In this document: positions 28,853 through 37,108 of the stretch, in pieces
How the letters are laid out: the number at the start of each line of letters is the position of its first letter
How positions within the stretch are numbered: position 1 is the stretch's first letter
Assembly: GCA_963807235.1 (NCBI GenBank)
Contig: CAWEBF010000004.1
Location: 124,001 to 188,000 of the forward strand
Origin: CAWEBF01 sp963807235
Lineage (GTDB): Bacteria > Acidobacteriota > Vicinamibacteria > Vicinamibacterales > UBA2999
DNA length: 64,000 bases
Reading direction: 5' to 3'
Program-made: the position numbers and the translations under genes
The notes under the pieces: model-generated
Database searches by the model: none
Told to the model about the DNA's origin: nothing
The model's input: only the letters and a program-made list of their open reading frames with translations

Positions 28853-30196
28853 CTAGACGCCGGCGATGAGGCCCGTGCTGTCGCCGAACGACTCCTGCCG
28901 CGCGTTCACCTTGTCCAGAATGGTCAGGTGCAGGTTGGCGAGCGGCGTCGCATCGCGCAGTTCGATATGCTGCCCGCCGCGCAGGGCGCCGTTGCCGCCG
29001 CCCACGAGGATCGTCGGCAGCGGGTGCCCGTTGTGGCGGTCGCTGTTGGACATGTTCGAGCCGTACAGGAACATCGAATGGTCCAGGAGCGTCCCATCGC
29101 CGTCGGGGATCGCGGCCAGCTTCTTCACGAAGGCGGCGAACCGGTCCACGTGCCACGTCTGGATTTTGGCCAGCTTCTCGAGCCGGCTCAGATCGTTCGC
29201 GTGGTGCGACACCGGATGGAACGAATCCGACACGCCGATGTGGTTGTAGGTGCGATTCGTGCCTTCGGCCACCATGATGTAGGACGCGACGCGCGTCAGG
29301 TCCGCTTGATAGGCCAGCGCGATCAGGTCGAACAGCAGATCGACCTGCCCGCCGAACGCGTTCAGCTCGCCGATCGGCGCCTCCGGCACGTCGATGCCGG
29401 ACAGATCGCGGCTCGACGCCAGCTGCACGCGCCGCTCGATCTCGCGCAAGGTTTCGAGATAGTTGTCGAGCACCACGCGATCGCTCGCGCCCAGATCGCG
29501 CTGCAGCGCGCTGGTGCGGTCCTTGATGCGGTCCAGCAGGCTCCGTGTCTGGCTCGAAACCGCCGCGCGCTCCTCCGGCGTGTCCCCTTCCCCGAACAGC
29601 TGCGCGAAGACCTTGCGCGGGTTGTGCTCCATCGGAAGCGGGGAGTGCGCGTCGCGGAACGACAGCGTGGTGTTGTAGAAACAGGCCGAGCCGCTGCAGG
29701 CCGCAGCCTGCTGCGTGGTTTCGGCGGCCAGTTCCAGCGACGGCAGCGTGGTGTTCTGGCCGATGTTCTTGGCCACCAGCTGATCGAGCGTCGTGGACAT
29801 GCTGGCCCCGGCCGACCCCTTGTCCGGACGCATCCCGCTCAGCCACGTGGCCGGCGCCAGGCTGTGGACGCCGCCGATCATGGCGCGGTTCTCGAGGTTG
29901 CCGAACGAGGTGACGTATTTCTTGTGCGCCTCCAGCGGCGCCAGGATCGGACTCAGCTTGAAGTCGGCGCCCGAGCCGCTGGGCGTCCACCGGTCCATCT
30001 GCGGACCGTGGGAGGTGTTGCCCATGATGGCGCCGTGCGGGATGTAGAAGAACCCCATCCGCAGCCTTGGCTTCGCCGCCGTCTGCGCCAGCGCGGTCGC
30101 GGCCGGCACCATCGCGTCGAGGAGTGGCAGCGCGAGGGTGACACCGGCGCCCTTCAGCACGGTCCGACGCGACAGGTGACGTTTCGTCAGGAACAT
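28853..30196 (-). CDS. DUF1552 protein, Tat-exported, intact
   Basis: About 447 residues. Tat signal S-R-R-T-V-L-K-G-A-G-V-T followed by L-P-L-L-D-A-M-V. Conserved blocks: Y-I-P-H-G-A-I-M-G, T-L-P-S-L-E-L-A, S-L-L-D-R-I-K-D, E-I-E-R-R-V-Q-L-A, D-S-F-H-P-V-S-H-H and L-Y-G-S-N-M-S-N-S-D-R-H. The His/Asp-rich ending suggests a metal site as in alkaline-phosphatase-like folds. The ATG at 30196 begins 2 bases after the DUF1592 stop, so both are translated together. The pairing is universal for these families and suggests a periplasmic complex or export-dependent enzyme; the substrate is unknown. Confidence 0.85.
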   Translation of the reverse strand: MFLTKRHLSRRTVLKGAGVTLALPLLDAMVPAATALAQTAAKPRLRMGFFYIPHGAIMGNTSHGPQMDRWTPSGSGADFKLSPILAPLEAHKKYVTSFGNLENRAMIGGVHSLAPATWLSGMRPDKGSAGASMSTTLDQLVAKNIGQNTTLPSLELAAETTQQAAACSGSACFYNTTLSFRDAHSPLPMEHNPRKVFAQLFGEGDTPEERAAVSSQTRSLLDRIKDRTSALQRDLGASDRVVLDNYLETLREIERRVQLASSRDLSGIDVPEAPIGELNAFGGQVDLLFDLIALAYQADLTRVASYIMVAEGTNRTYNHIGVSDSFHPVSHHANDLSRLEKLAKIQTWHVDRFAAFVKKLAAIPDGDGTLLDHSMFLYGSNMSNSDRHNGHPLPTILVGGGNGALRGGQHIELRDATPLANLHLTILDKVNARQESFGDSTGLIAGV

Positions 30197-30198
30197 GG

Positions 30199-32601
30199 TC
30201 AATCCCTCTTGGCAGTTGGCAGCGCCTGCATCCGGAAGGCGTCGCTGGCGACGATGCCGGACACTATGGAGGATAGCCGGTAATCCTGTGCCGCGGCGCG
30301 GCGAACCACGGCACGGACCTGGGGCATGTCGTAGGCCTTCAGCTCGCGCCCCACGGCGTACATCATCAGCTTTTCGGTGAAGGCGCGCACGAAGAGATCC
30401 CGGCCGCCAAAGAGCGCCTCACGCAACTGCACGGGTCCATCGACGGCGTGGCCGGTCGGCAGCACCGTCTTCGCGTCGATGGGGGCCTTGGCTTCCACGT
30501 CCCGGTCGCGCCACCGGCCGATGGCGTCGAAGTTCTCCATCGCCAGCCCGATGGGATCGATCACGCCGTGACACTGATTGCAGCCGGGCTTCGACCGGTG
30601 ACTTTCGAGCCGCGCTCGCAGCGTCTTGGGCGCCTCTCCCTTGGGATTGGAGAGATCGGTCTCGACGTCGGGCGGCGGTGGCGTGGGCGGCGTGCCCATC
30701 AGCTTGTCCATCACCCACGCCCCGCGCAGGACAGGCGACGTGCGATCGCCGTAGGAGGTCCGCAGCGTCACCGCGCCCTTGCCCAGCACGCCCCACCGAC
30801 GCGAGTCCTCCAGCGTCACACGGCGAAACTGCGAGCCCAGCACCGACGTGATGCCGTAGTGCCGTGCCAGCCGCTGGTTGAGGAAGGTGTGATCGGCGGT
30901 GAGGAGATCGCCGACACCTCGATCCTCGAGCAGGATGCTCGACACAAAGGACTCGACTTCGGTCGCCAGGTCGCGCCGCAGCCCGTCGTCGAAGGTGGGA
31001 AAGAGGTTCGGATCGGGCACCACCTCGTCGAGGTTGTCGAGATCCATCCACTTCAGCGCGAAGTTGCGCACCAGGCTCGAGGCGCGCCGATCGCGCAGCA
31101 TGCGAAGCGCCTGCGTCCGCAGGGCGTCCGGCGTGCGCAGCTTGCCCGCGGCGGCGACGTCCAGCAGCGTGTCGTCCGGCCCGGAGCTCCAGAGAAAGAA
31201 GGACAGCCGCGAGGCCAGCTCCAGATCGCTCAGCGGGAAGGCAGTAGCACCCGCCTTGGCGGGCGCCGGTGTCCGGATGGCGCGGAACAGGAAGTCGGGG
31301 CTGACCAGCACCGCGGCAACCAGCTGCTCGACGCCCTCATCGAAACTCACCTTCCGTCCGTTGTCGAAGTACGGCATCAGGGAATCGACGTCGGCCTCGG
31401 TCACCGGGCGGCGGAACGCGCGGCGCGCCAGGTTCCCGGCGATACGACGGGCACAGTCGCCTTCGCGCTGCGCGCTTCGGCGCCCGAGGGCCTCTTCGCG
31501 TTCGGGGTGACACACGAAGATGCGCCGCCGGCTGGCGGTATCGGAAACGCCCGGGGAATTGAACGGTCCCATCACCTGCACGCCACCCTGGATCCGTGGC
31601 TCGCGGTCGCCGCGGCTGAACGCGTCGCCGGGCAGGAACCCGACGAACTCGTCCGATTCGACGCGGGCCCGCTCGATGAACGTCACGGCCACGTCGTAGG
31701 TGCCCGCCTTGACCTGCACGGGGATATTGGCGAACCGCTTCATGATCTCGGCCCGCCCCGGCGCGCCGTTGCGATCGACGATGCGCAGGTCCTCGTTGCC
31801 GCCTACGGCCTGCCGGAAGACCTCGCGGCCGTCCACCAGGATGATCAGCGTGTGGCGGTTCTCTACGGCGCGGGTATAGAGGTCGATGCCGATGTCGGGA
31901 ATCGTGAACCGGTACTCTCCGTCGGCGGGAAAGTTGTGCCGGAACTTCATCCCGCCGCGTGTGCCGAGCGGGAGGCCGTCGATGTGGAGCGGCCGGTCGC
32001 CTTCTTCCGGCTGCGCGTACGTGGCGCTCGTGACCTTGCCGGGTTCGCCGACGGCCAGCCGCGCCGCGAGGCGTGCGGCGCCGACGTATTGATCGAGGAA
32101 CGCGGGCGAGACGCTCAGCGCCGCGGCCACGTTGTCGAACCCGTGCACTTCGATCTCGGCCGGCAGCAGCTGCTCCGCGTCGAGCTCGATCGCCAGCAGA
32201 TCGTTCACGGCCGTGCCGAACTCCGTGCGCGTCAGGCGCTGCATCGGCACGTGGCCCGCCACGGGCCCACCGGTGGCGCCGTCGAGCTTCGCCTCCATCC
32301 ACGTCATGAACGCGTCGATCTCGCGCTGATCCGGCTGGCGGCTGCCGGGCGGCGGCATCTGACGGCCGCGCAGCTTGCGCAGCGCGGCTTCCCACACGTC
32401 GGCGTTCTCCTGCACCTTGTCCAGGTTCACCGTGTCGAGCGCCACGCCCCCGGCCTTGGCCCGCGAGTTATGGCACCCGACGCAGTAGGTGTCGATGGTC
32501 TTGCGCGCCTGGTCGGGGCCGGCGCTCTCCGGCCGCACCTGTCCGAGCACCGCGGTCGTCACGGCCGCAACGGCGACGCCGACGCAGAAGGCCCGCTTCA
32601 T
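30199..32601 (-). CDS. DUF1592-family cytochrome-like protein, intact
   Basis: 800 residues with all modules in order. Signal peptide 1-20; C-V-G-C-H-N-S heme motif near 40; K-L-R-G-R-Q-M-P-P-P-G near 78; DUF1587 (R-L-T-R-T-E-F) near 124; a beta-rich insert near 180-350 with G-T-R-G-G-M-K; DUF1595 (F-R-R-P-V-T-E-A) near 397; DUF1592 (L-A-S-R-L-S-F-F-L-W) near 465; DUF1588 (T-S-P-V-L-R-G-A-W) near 630; DUF1585 (C-N-Q-C-H-G-V-I-D-P-I-G) near 675. The second C-x-x-C-H makes it potentially di-heme. These proteins are abundant in Planctomycetes and Acidobacteria and are suspected to act on polymers. A TATCAT box ends 11 bases before the ATG. Confidence 0.85.
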   Translation of the reverse strand: MKRAFCVGVAVAAVTTAVLGQVRPESAGPDQARKTIDTYCVGCHNSRAKAGGVALDTVNLDKVQENADVWEAALRKLRGRQMPPPGSRQPDQREIDAFMTWMEAKLDGATGGPVAGHVPMQRLTRTEFGTAVNDLLAIELDAEQLLPAEIEVHGFDNVAAALSVSPAFLDQYVGAARLAARLAVGEPGKVTSATYAQPEEGDRPLHIDGLPLGTRGGMKFRHNFPADGEYRFTIPDIGIDLYTRAVENRHTLIILVDGREVFRQAVGGNEDLRIVDRNGAPGRAEIMKRFANIPVQVKAGTYDVAVTFIERARVESDEFVGFLPGDAFSRGDREPRIQGGVQVMGPFNSPGVSDTASRRRIFVCHPEREEALGRRSAQREGDCARRIAGNLARRAFRRPVTEADVDSLMPYFDNGRKVSFDEGVEQLVAAVLVSPDFLFRAIRTPAPAKAGATAFPLSDLELASRLSFFLWSSGPDDTLLDVAAAGKLRTPDALRTQALRMLRDRRASSLVRNFALKWMDLDNLDEVVPDPNLFPTFDDGLRRDLATEVESFVSSILLEDRGVGDLLTADHTFLNQRLARHYGITSVLGSQFRRVTLEDSRRWGVLGKGAVTLRTSYGDRTSPVLRGAWVMDKLMGTPPTPPPPDVETDLSNPKGEAPKTLRARLESHRSKPGCNQCHGVIDPIGLAMENFDAIGRWRDRDVEAKAPIDAKTVLPTGHAVDGPVQLREALFGGRDLFVRAFTEKLMMYAVGRELKAYDMPQVRAVVRRAAAQDYRLSSIVSGIVASDAFRMQALPTAKRD

Positions 32602-32645
32602 ACGGTCGCCAGATGATAGCCCGCAACGGGGGCTGCCCTCAGATC

Positions 32646-32666
32646 GGCATCAGCGGGCGCCGCACG
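32646..32666. repeat. 21-bp direct repeat, copy upstream of the toxin-antitoxin remnant
   Basis: Exact copy of 33186-33206: begins GGCATCAGCG and ends GCGCCGCACG. The flanks differ on both sides, so the match is exactly 21 bases. The other copy forms the last codons and stop of the TIR gene at 33190. Together they bracket the antitoxin and truncated toxin. Confidence 0.85.
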
Positions 32667-32735
32667 ATGGGCCGCTAGTTCACGAAACGGGCTACGAAGT
32701 TGCCGATGACGGCAGCCTCCTCCAAAATGGCGGAC

Positions 32736-32966
32736 ATGGCCATGCTGAACGTCAAGAACCTGCCCGACGCGCTCTATCGAAAGCTGCAGGCCAGCGCAAG
32801 GCGGGAACGACGCTCAGTGGCTCAAGAGGTCACGCAGATCTTGAGCAGTGCGCTCGAAGCACCGAAGCCCAGGTCGATTCTGGATCTTCGCGGCCTGGGC
32901 AAGGAGCACTGGAAAGGGATCGACGCCGTCGCGCACGTGGAACGCGAACGAGACGCGTGGGATTGA
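32736..32966 (+). CDS. FitA/VapB-type ribbon-helix-helix antitoxin
   Basis: 76 residues. The N-terminal ribbon-helix-helix has L-N-V-K-N-L-P-D-A-L-Y-R-K-L-Q and R-R-S-V-A-Q-E-V-T-Q-I-L. A Leu/Trp-containing tail (D-L-R-G-L-G-K-E-H-W) normally wraps the toxin. The ATG at 32736 is preferred because homologues start with M-A followed by the ribbon strand; in-frame ATGs at 32706 and 32727 are possible. It should bind its own promoter and neutralise a PIN RNase. Its toxin partner, overlapping by 10 bases, is truncated, so the antitoxin is now an orphan. Confidence 0.75.
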   Translation: MAMLNVKNLPDALYRKLQASARRERRSVAQEVTQILSSALEAPKPRSILDLRGLGKEHWKGIDAVAHVERERDAWD

Positions 32967-33162
32967 TCGACGGATCGTCGATCTGACCCGCGATCACGTA
33001 AAGGTAGCCGCTCGAATACGCGCCGCCACTGGCATCAAGACGCCAGACGCTCTTCAACTGGCCGTCGCACTGGACGCGGGTTGCGAGAGCTTCGTTACCA
33101 CCGATCGGCGTCTGCCGACCGTATCGGATCTCAGGGTCGTGCAGCTGGCGTCCTACGTCTGA
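32957..33162 (+). pseudogene. truncated PIN-domain toxin (VapC/FitB type)
   Basis: A GTG at 32957, in the normal overlapping position, begins V-G-L-I-D-G-S-S-I and stops. In another frame the C-terminal half of a PIN domain continues: I-V-D-L-T-R-D-H-V, then the conserved T-P-D-A-L-Q-L-A-V-A-L and F-V-T-T-D-R-R-L with the late acidic residues. Roughly 60-70 residues of the middle, including the second catalytic acid, are missing. An internal deletion with frame loss explains this better than a one-base error. The toxin cannot be active as written. Confidence 0.7.
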
Positions 33163-33185
33163 CGCGAAGCACAGGACAACAGGCT

Positions 33186-33206
33186 GGCATCAGCGGGCGC
33201 CGCACG
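33186..33206. repeat. 21-bp direct repeat, copy at the end of the TIR gene
   Basis: Identical to 32646-32666. It covers the stop codon (33190-33192) and the last five codons of the TIR gene. An insertion that duplicates the 3' end of its target while keeping the gene whole is typical of site-specific integration, though no integrase is present. Confidence 0.8.
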
Positions 33207-34380
33207 CCCGCGACAGCGCGGACACGAGCCCGTTCCTGGCTGCCGTGCTGTCGGTCGTGAAACGGTGCACCCGATCCTTGGTGCGCAGCTCGACCATCCG
33301 TTGCTCGCCGTCCACGATCACCGTCATCACTTGGACGCGCCCAAGGTCGCCGCACGTGGCATCGAACGCCGACCGCCCGCCGGACTCGGCATATCGCACG
33401 CCGTCCGGGGAGACGGTCAATTGACCCGACTCTCGAAAAACGCCGCGCGTGTAGATCACGTCGAATGAGGCCGCCCCGCTTGCGCTGCTGCTCGCCCGCG
33501 GAGGCGACTGAGTGATTGGCTCCGGGGCAGCGGTCGAAACAGGACTGGCGCCGGCTGATAGCACGGCCGCGTTGGGCACCACACGTATTGCCGGGCCATC
33601 GCCGTGCGCGGGCGCGGTGTTCGCCCCTTGGCTGGACACGTGATCGGGCGCGGCCGTGAACGACGCCTTCGAGGGTGCTGGGGCGGGCGACTCTCGGCGT
33701 CCTACGCGGGATGAAACGGGCGGTTGCGGAGCTGCCACCTCTGCGTCAGGCGGTGTCGAAGGGGATGCGTTGACAGCGCTTGGAAGGGGCGGCGCGACGG
33801 CGAGAGGCGTGGCAGTCGCCGGCCCAGACCTGCGAGAGGCGACAAGCCAGCCCAACCCGGCCATCACCAGAGCGACCACCACGAACGCAGTGGCGGTGCG
33901 CCAAACGGGCCTCGGCCCCGCCGGCGGGACTGTTCTTATCGAGACCGGCGGCCCCGCCGGCGCGTCTGCTTTGGTCGAGGCCGGCGGCGGATGCCCAACC
34001 AGCGCTCCCACGGCCTGACACAAGTGGCTCCAATCGGGATTCGACTCCAGGCTGGCCCACTCGAAGAGCGATGCGGACTGAATCCGCCGAAATTCCAGGG
34101 GCGGCATCACCTGGTCGCCCAGCACTGGCACCAGGATGTGGCGGCGCGCCGCTTCGGAGGCTTCGGCCTTGACCCACTCGGAGCGAACGGAGTCGCGCGA
34201 CCACAAGACGATGACGCACTTGGCCGCCTCCAGCGCCTCTTCGATCACGTCGTCGAAGGTGCGGCCCGGCGGAATGTCGCGGTCCCACCAGACGCTCCAC
34301 CCCCCGCGGCCCAAGGCACTGGCCAGAGCCTGCGCCCGCTGGCGATCCACCCGCGCGTAGCTGATGAAGATCTCGGCCAC
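33190..34380 (-). CDS. TIR domain protein with a membrane helix and periplasmic tail
   Basis: 396 residues, intact. TIR domain 1-130: I-F-I-S-Y-A-R-V-D, S-V-W-W-D-R-D-I-P-P-G, V-I-V-L-W-S, and S-E-W-V-K-A-E with the Glu in the NADase position. A Pro-rich stretch leads to a membrane helix (about 163-182, F-V-V-V-A-L-V-M-A-G-L-G-W-L-V-A), then a long Ser/Pro/Ala linker. A folded C-terminal domain of about 90 residues begins near 305 (F-D-V-I-Y-T-R-G-V). It differs from the TIR protein at 1896 in its outer domain. It starts 3 bases after the stop of the 157-residue secreted protein, so they form an operon. Role: membrane-linked signalling or NAD-cleaving response, unproven. Confidence 0.75.
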   Translation of the reverse strand: MAEIFISYARVDRQRAQALASALGRGGWSVWWDRDIPPGRTFDDVIEEALEAAKCVIVLWSRDSVRSEWVKAEASEAARRHILVPVLGDQVMPPLEFRRIQSASLFEWASLESNPDWSHLCQAVGALVGHPPPASTKADAPAGPPVSIRTVPPAGPRPVWRTATAFVVVALVMAGLGWLVASRRSGPATATPLAVAPPLPSAVNASPSTPPDAEVAAPQPPVSSRVGRRESPAPAPSKASFTAAPDHVSSQGANTAPAHGDGPAIRVVPNAAVLSAGASPVSTAAPEPITQSPPRASSSASGAASFDVIYTRGVFRESGQLTVSPDGVRYAESGGRSAFDATCGDLGRVQVMTVIVDGEQRMVELRTKDRVHRFTTDSTAARNGLVSALSRACGAR

Positions 34381-34383
34381 GCG

Positions 34384-34857
34384 CTAATCCGACTCGATGG
34401 CCTTCTTGAGGTTGTTGACGAGCCGGTCGGCCACCTTCCTCGGTCCGCCCCTCTTCATCGAGCCCCACATGATGCTGCGGTCACCGGCCTCTCCCGACCA
34501 GAGCACGACGTTGCCAGTCTTGTCCATGAGCGACACCGATCCGGTGGCCGTGTCGTGCAGGCCCAGCCAGCGTCCCGTGACCGCTGCGCGCGTGCCGCTC
34601 TGATGCTCGCCCACGCCGGCCAGCACCGCGTCGGCCGACTCGGGTTTGAGCACCACCTGCATCGAGCCCTTGAACTGCTTCTGAATCTCGGCGCGGATGT
34701 ACTGGTCCAGGTCGTTGTCCATCTTGTCCACGTAGATGCGCTTGATCGAGCGCAACGGCACGGCGCCATCCTGCGCCGCAACGCTCGCACCGAAGACTAC
34801 GAATATGTGCGCCATAAGCGCGAAAACGCTCAGCGCTGCGAAGCTCTGCCTGCCCAT
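34384..34857 (-). CDS. secreted protein, TIR-gene partner
   Basis: 157 residues with a signal peptide (F-A-L-M-A-H-I-F-V-V-F-G-A-S-V-A-A). The mature part reads I-K-R-I-Y-V-D-K-M-D-N-D-L-D, A-D-A-V-L-A-G-V, T-G-R-W-L-G-L-H-D and W-G-S-M-K-R-G-G-P-R-K-V-A. It resembles small periplasmic proteins with a CsgG/LpoB-like alpha-beta fold that are common in Acidobacteria. It precedes the TIR gene by 3 bases, so the pair may sense an envelope signal and relay it to the TIR protein; this is inference from position only. Confidence 0.6.
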   Translation of the reverse strand: MGRQSFAALSVFALMAHIFVVFGASVAAQDGAVPLRSIKRIYVDKMDNDLDQYIRAEIQKQFKGSMQVVLKPESADAVLAGVGEHQSGTRAAVTGRWLGLHDTATGSVSLMDKTGNVVLWSGEAGDRSIMWGSMKRGGPRKVADRLVNNLKKAIESD

Positions 34858-35002
34858 GACGTCCCTCCCGTGCGGCCGCGTGGCCGTGTTCCCGTGCCTC
34901 TCTTTCGAACTCGTCCTGTACAACGGTTCACCCGGCAGGATCGAACTCTGTAACCTTTCCAGCCCGCCCAGGTTTTCCCCACCGACGCTCGAGGGGAAAC
35001 GC

Positions 35003-35896
35003 ATGAGCAAACGTCCTTTGTCTACACGGATTGGGTTCAATTTCCTGGCGGCTCTAGTCGCGGCTGGGTGCGCCGCCGCCTCCGCCCAGGGGCCGCTGCG
35101 CGAAGAGCGCAAGGAAAGCCGGCGGCTGCAGTTCTCCGGCCAGGGCGTTCGGACTCTTGATGTCCGGGCGCTCAACGGATCGATTCGCGTGACCGGCGAC
35201 GGCGGCGCGGACGTCCGGCTGGAGGCCACAACCTCCTTCGAGGCGGACACCAAAGAGGACATCACCGCCGCACTGCGCGACGTGACGATCGAGGGCCGCG
35301 AGGAGGGCACCACCGTCACCATCGCCTTGCGCGACCGCGGCGCCCCCACGTGCGGGGAGCAGGGCAACTGGCAGCAACCTGCCTGGTGGGACAGGCGCCG
35401 TGCCGACACGTCGGTCACGCTGGCGATCCAGGTGCCGCGCGACGTGCGCGTGCGACTGTGTACGGTGAACGGCGCCGAGGCGATTGTGGACGGCACCCAG
35501 GGCGACTTCGACGTGTCGAACGTCAACGGCCGCATCGTGCTCAGGGGGATGCGCGGGTCGGGCCGGGCATCCACTGTCAACGGCGGCATCGAAGCCGCGT
35601 TCGACGCCTCGCCGCGGGCCGAGTCGCTGTTCAAGACGGTCAACGGCGACATCACCGTCACGCTGCCGCGCGATCTGGCGGCCGATCTGCGGATCAAGAC
35701 CATGCGCGGCGGCGTCTTCACCGACTTCGAGACCGTCGAGCAGCCCACGGAACGGGAGCCGTCGCGGCGCCCCGGTCAGCCTCGCTTCGTCTACCGCCCG
35801 CGCGGCTTCGCCAACTACCGTGTCGGCAAGGGCGGTCCCGAGCTGACGTTCGAGACGCTCAACGGCGAAGTGCGTGTTCAACGCGCGGCGCGCTGA
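35003..35896 (+). CDS. DUF4097-type secreted beta-helix protein
   Basis: 297 residues with GAGGGGA before the ATG and a signal peptide (A-A-L-V-A-A-G-C-A-A-A-S-A-Q); a Cys at the end of the hydrophobic stretch could instead be a lipobox. The mature part consists of recurring strands V-R-A-L-N-G-S-I-R-V, V-S-N-V-N-G-R-I-V-L, A-S-T-V-N-G-G-I-E, F-K-T-V-N-G-D-I-T-V and F-E-T-L-N-G-E-V-R-V. Each N-G turn marks one rung of a right-handed beta-helix typical of DUF4097 putative adhesins. It is divergent from the TIR operon (145 bases apart). Confidence 0.75.
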   Translation: MSKRPLSTRIGFNFLAALVAAGCAAASAQGPLREERKESRRLQFSGQGVRTLDVRALNGSIRVTGDGGADVRLEATTSFEADTKEDITAALRDVTIEGREEGTTVTIALRDRGAPTCGEQGNWQQPAWWDRRRADTSVTLAIQVPRDVRVRLCTVNGAEAIVDGTQGDFDVSNVNGRIVLRGMRGSGRASTVNGGIEAAFDASPRAESLFKTVNGDITVTLPRDLAADLRIKTMRGGVFTDFETVEQPTEREPSRRPGQPRFVYRPRGFANYRVGKGGPELTFETLNGEVRVQRAAR

Positions 35897-35917
35897 AGGG
35901 CGGATCTACCGGAACGC

Positions 35918-37108
35918 TCAGGGGCGCCCGTCAGTGCCAACCTCGACCGGGGCGGGCGTATCGGGCGCGGAGGCCGCGACGGTTGGTGCCACCGACACCT
36001 CGGTGATCTCGTTGGGCTCGATGGTGACCGTGCGCCGTTCGCTGGCGCCGGTGACGTCGTCGACGAACCGCAGAGTGTGGGTTCCCGATGGCAGCAGCGC
36101 TTGACGCTGGTCGTTGAGAGGAATGGCGTCGCGGCCCTCGAAGACCCGTACGCCGGTCGGCGCGGTGACCTTCAGCAGGCCAGGGGCAAGCTCCTCGGAC
36201 ACCGTCACTGTCTTGCCCTCGGCGATCGTCACCGTCCGGCTGATCGAGCCCAGCGAGCTCTGTAGAGTCACTGTGTGCTTTCCCACCGGCAGATCATCGA
36301 GCGTGAGCGGCGCAGTGCCGCGTTTCTTGCGGTCGACGAGCACGGCGGTGTCGCTGGCGCTCGCCTTGATGACGAGCCGGCCGGTTGGCTTCTTGTTCCA
36401 GTCCACCAGCCCGGTCACCTTGGTGCCGCCTACGACGGTCAGCTGAAGCGTCCGCGCGTTCTTCCCGCGGCGAAACTCCACGACGTGGCTGCCGACAGGC
36501 ACTTCCTTGACGAGCGGAGTCTGCCCCGCTTCGACGCCGTCGATGAACGCGGTCGCCCCGGCGGGGGTGGACTCGAGCGACATCAGCCCGGTCGTCGGCG
36601 CCGGCGGGGCCGCGGCAATCTTTGGCTTCAGCAAGAGCGGGGCGGCGACGGCCAGCATGACAACGGCCGCGGCTGCTCCGGCTCCCGCCCACACCCACAA
36701 GGATCTCCGTCTGGCCTTCGGGGACACCGCGGCGTTTCGAGCCACGAAGGCTGATGCCGGCGGTTCGGCGGCGACGGCCGGCACCGGGCTCGGGCACGGC
36801 CGCGGCGACGGCGCCGTCGGGTGCGGGGCCGGCCCTGGCTGTGCCGCCGCGGACTGCGGCATCGGTGGTTCGACCGGGTCGGGCTCCTCGAAGTCCTTTC
36901 GCCCCGCGTCGCTGAACTGAGGTGGTGTAGCGACGGGCGGGCCGAAATCGTCCTCGACCGGATCGAGATGGACCTCGCCCACGGACTCGCAGTCGGCGAG
37001 GCGGCCTGCCTGGGCATCGGGGCGCCACCTGGCCTGGTACGTGCGAGCCCATTGCACGAGCGTGCGGGCGGCTACGATGGTTTCCGTGTGTGCCGGCGAG
37101 GTGTGCAT
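35918..37108 (-). CDS. PEGA-domain membrane protein
   Basis: About 396 residues. A cytoplasmic Pro/Ala-rich N-terminus (starting H-T-E-T-I-V-A-A-R-T-L-V-Q-W-A) leads to a membrane helix (W-V-W-A-G-A-G-A-A-A-A-V-V-M-L-A-V-A), followed by three or four PEGA-like beta-sandwiches: S-L-E-S-T-P-A-G-A-T-A-F-I-D-G, G-R-L-V-I-K-A-S-A-S-D-T-A-V-L, P-L-T-L-D-D-L-P-V-G-K-H-T-V. PEGA domains are surface-type repeats, often joined to kinases in this phylum. The start is uncertain: the ATG at 37108 is taken, while the frame stays open to a GTG at 37216. Confidence 0.7.
   Translation of the reverse strand: MHTSPAHTETIVAARTLVQWARTYQARWRPDAQAGRLADCESVGEVHLDPVEDDFGPPVATPPQFSDAGRKDFEEPDPVEPPMPQSAAAQPGPAPHPTAPSPRPCPSPVPAVAAEPPASAFVARNAAVSPKARRRSLWVWAGAGAAAAVVMLAVAAPLLLKPKIAAAPPAPTTGLMSLESTPAGATAFIDGVEAGQTPLVKEVPVGSHVVEFRRGKNARTLQLTVVGGTKVTGLVDWNKKPTGRLVIKASASDTAVLVDRKKRGTAPLTLDDLPVGKHTVTLQSSLGSISRTVTIAEGKTVTVSEELAPGLLKVTAPTGVRVFEGRDAIPLNDQRQALLPSGTHTLRFVDDVTGASERRTVTIEPNEITEVSVAPTVAASAPDTPAPVEVGTDGRP

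Noticed and set aside
28928..30283. A 451-codon plus-strand frame opposite DUF1552
   Set aside because: Antisense shadow with no signal peptide or domain; the minus strand has the Tat signal and family motifs.
30448..32616. A 722-codon open frame on the plus strand
   Set aside because: It is the antisense of the intact DUF1592 gene, has a His/Arg/Gly-rich composition typical of GC-rich shadow frames and no recognisable domain.
34384..35748. A 454-codon minus-strand frame extending the 157-residue secreted protein upstream
   Set aside because: The extension is antisense to the DUF4097 gene; the ATG at 34857 opens a proper signal peptide.
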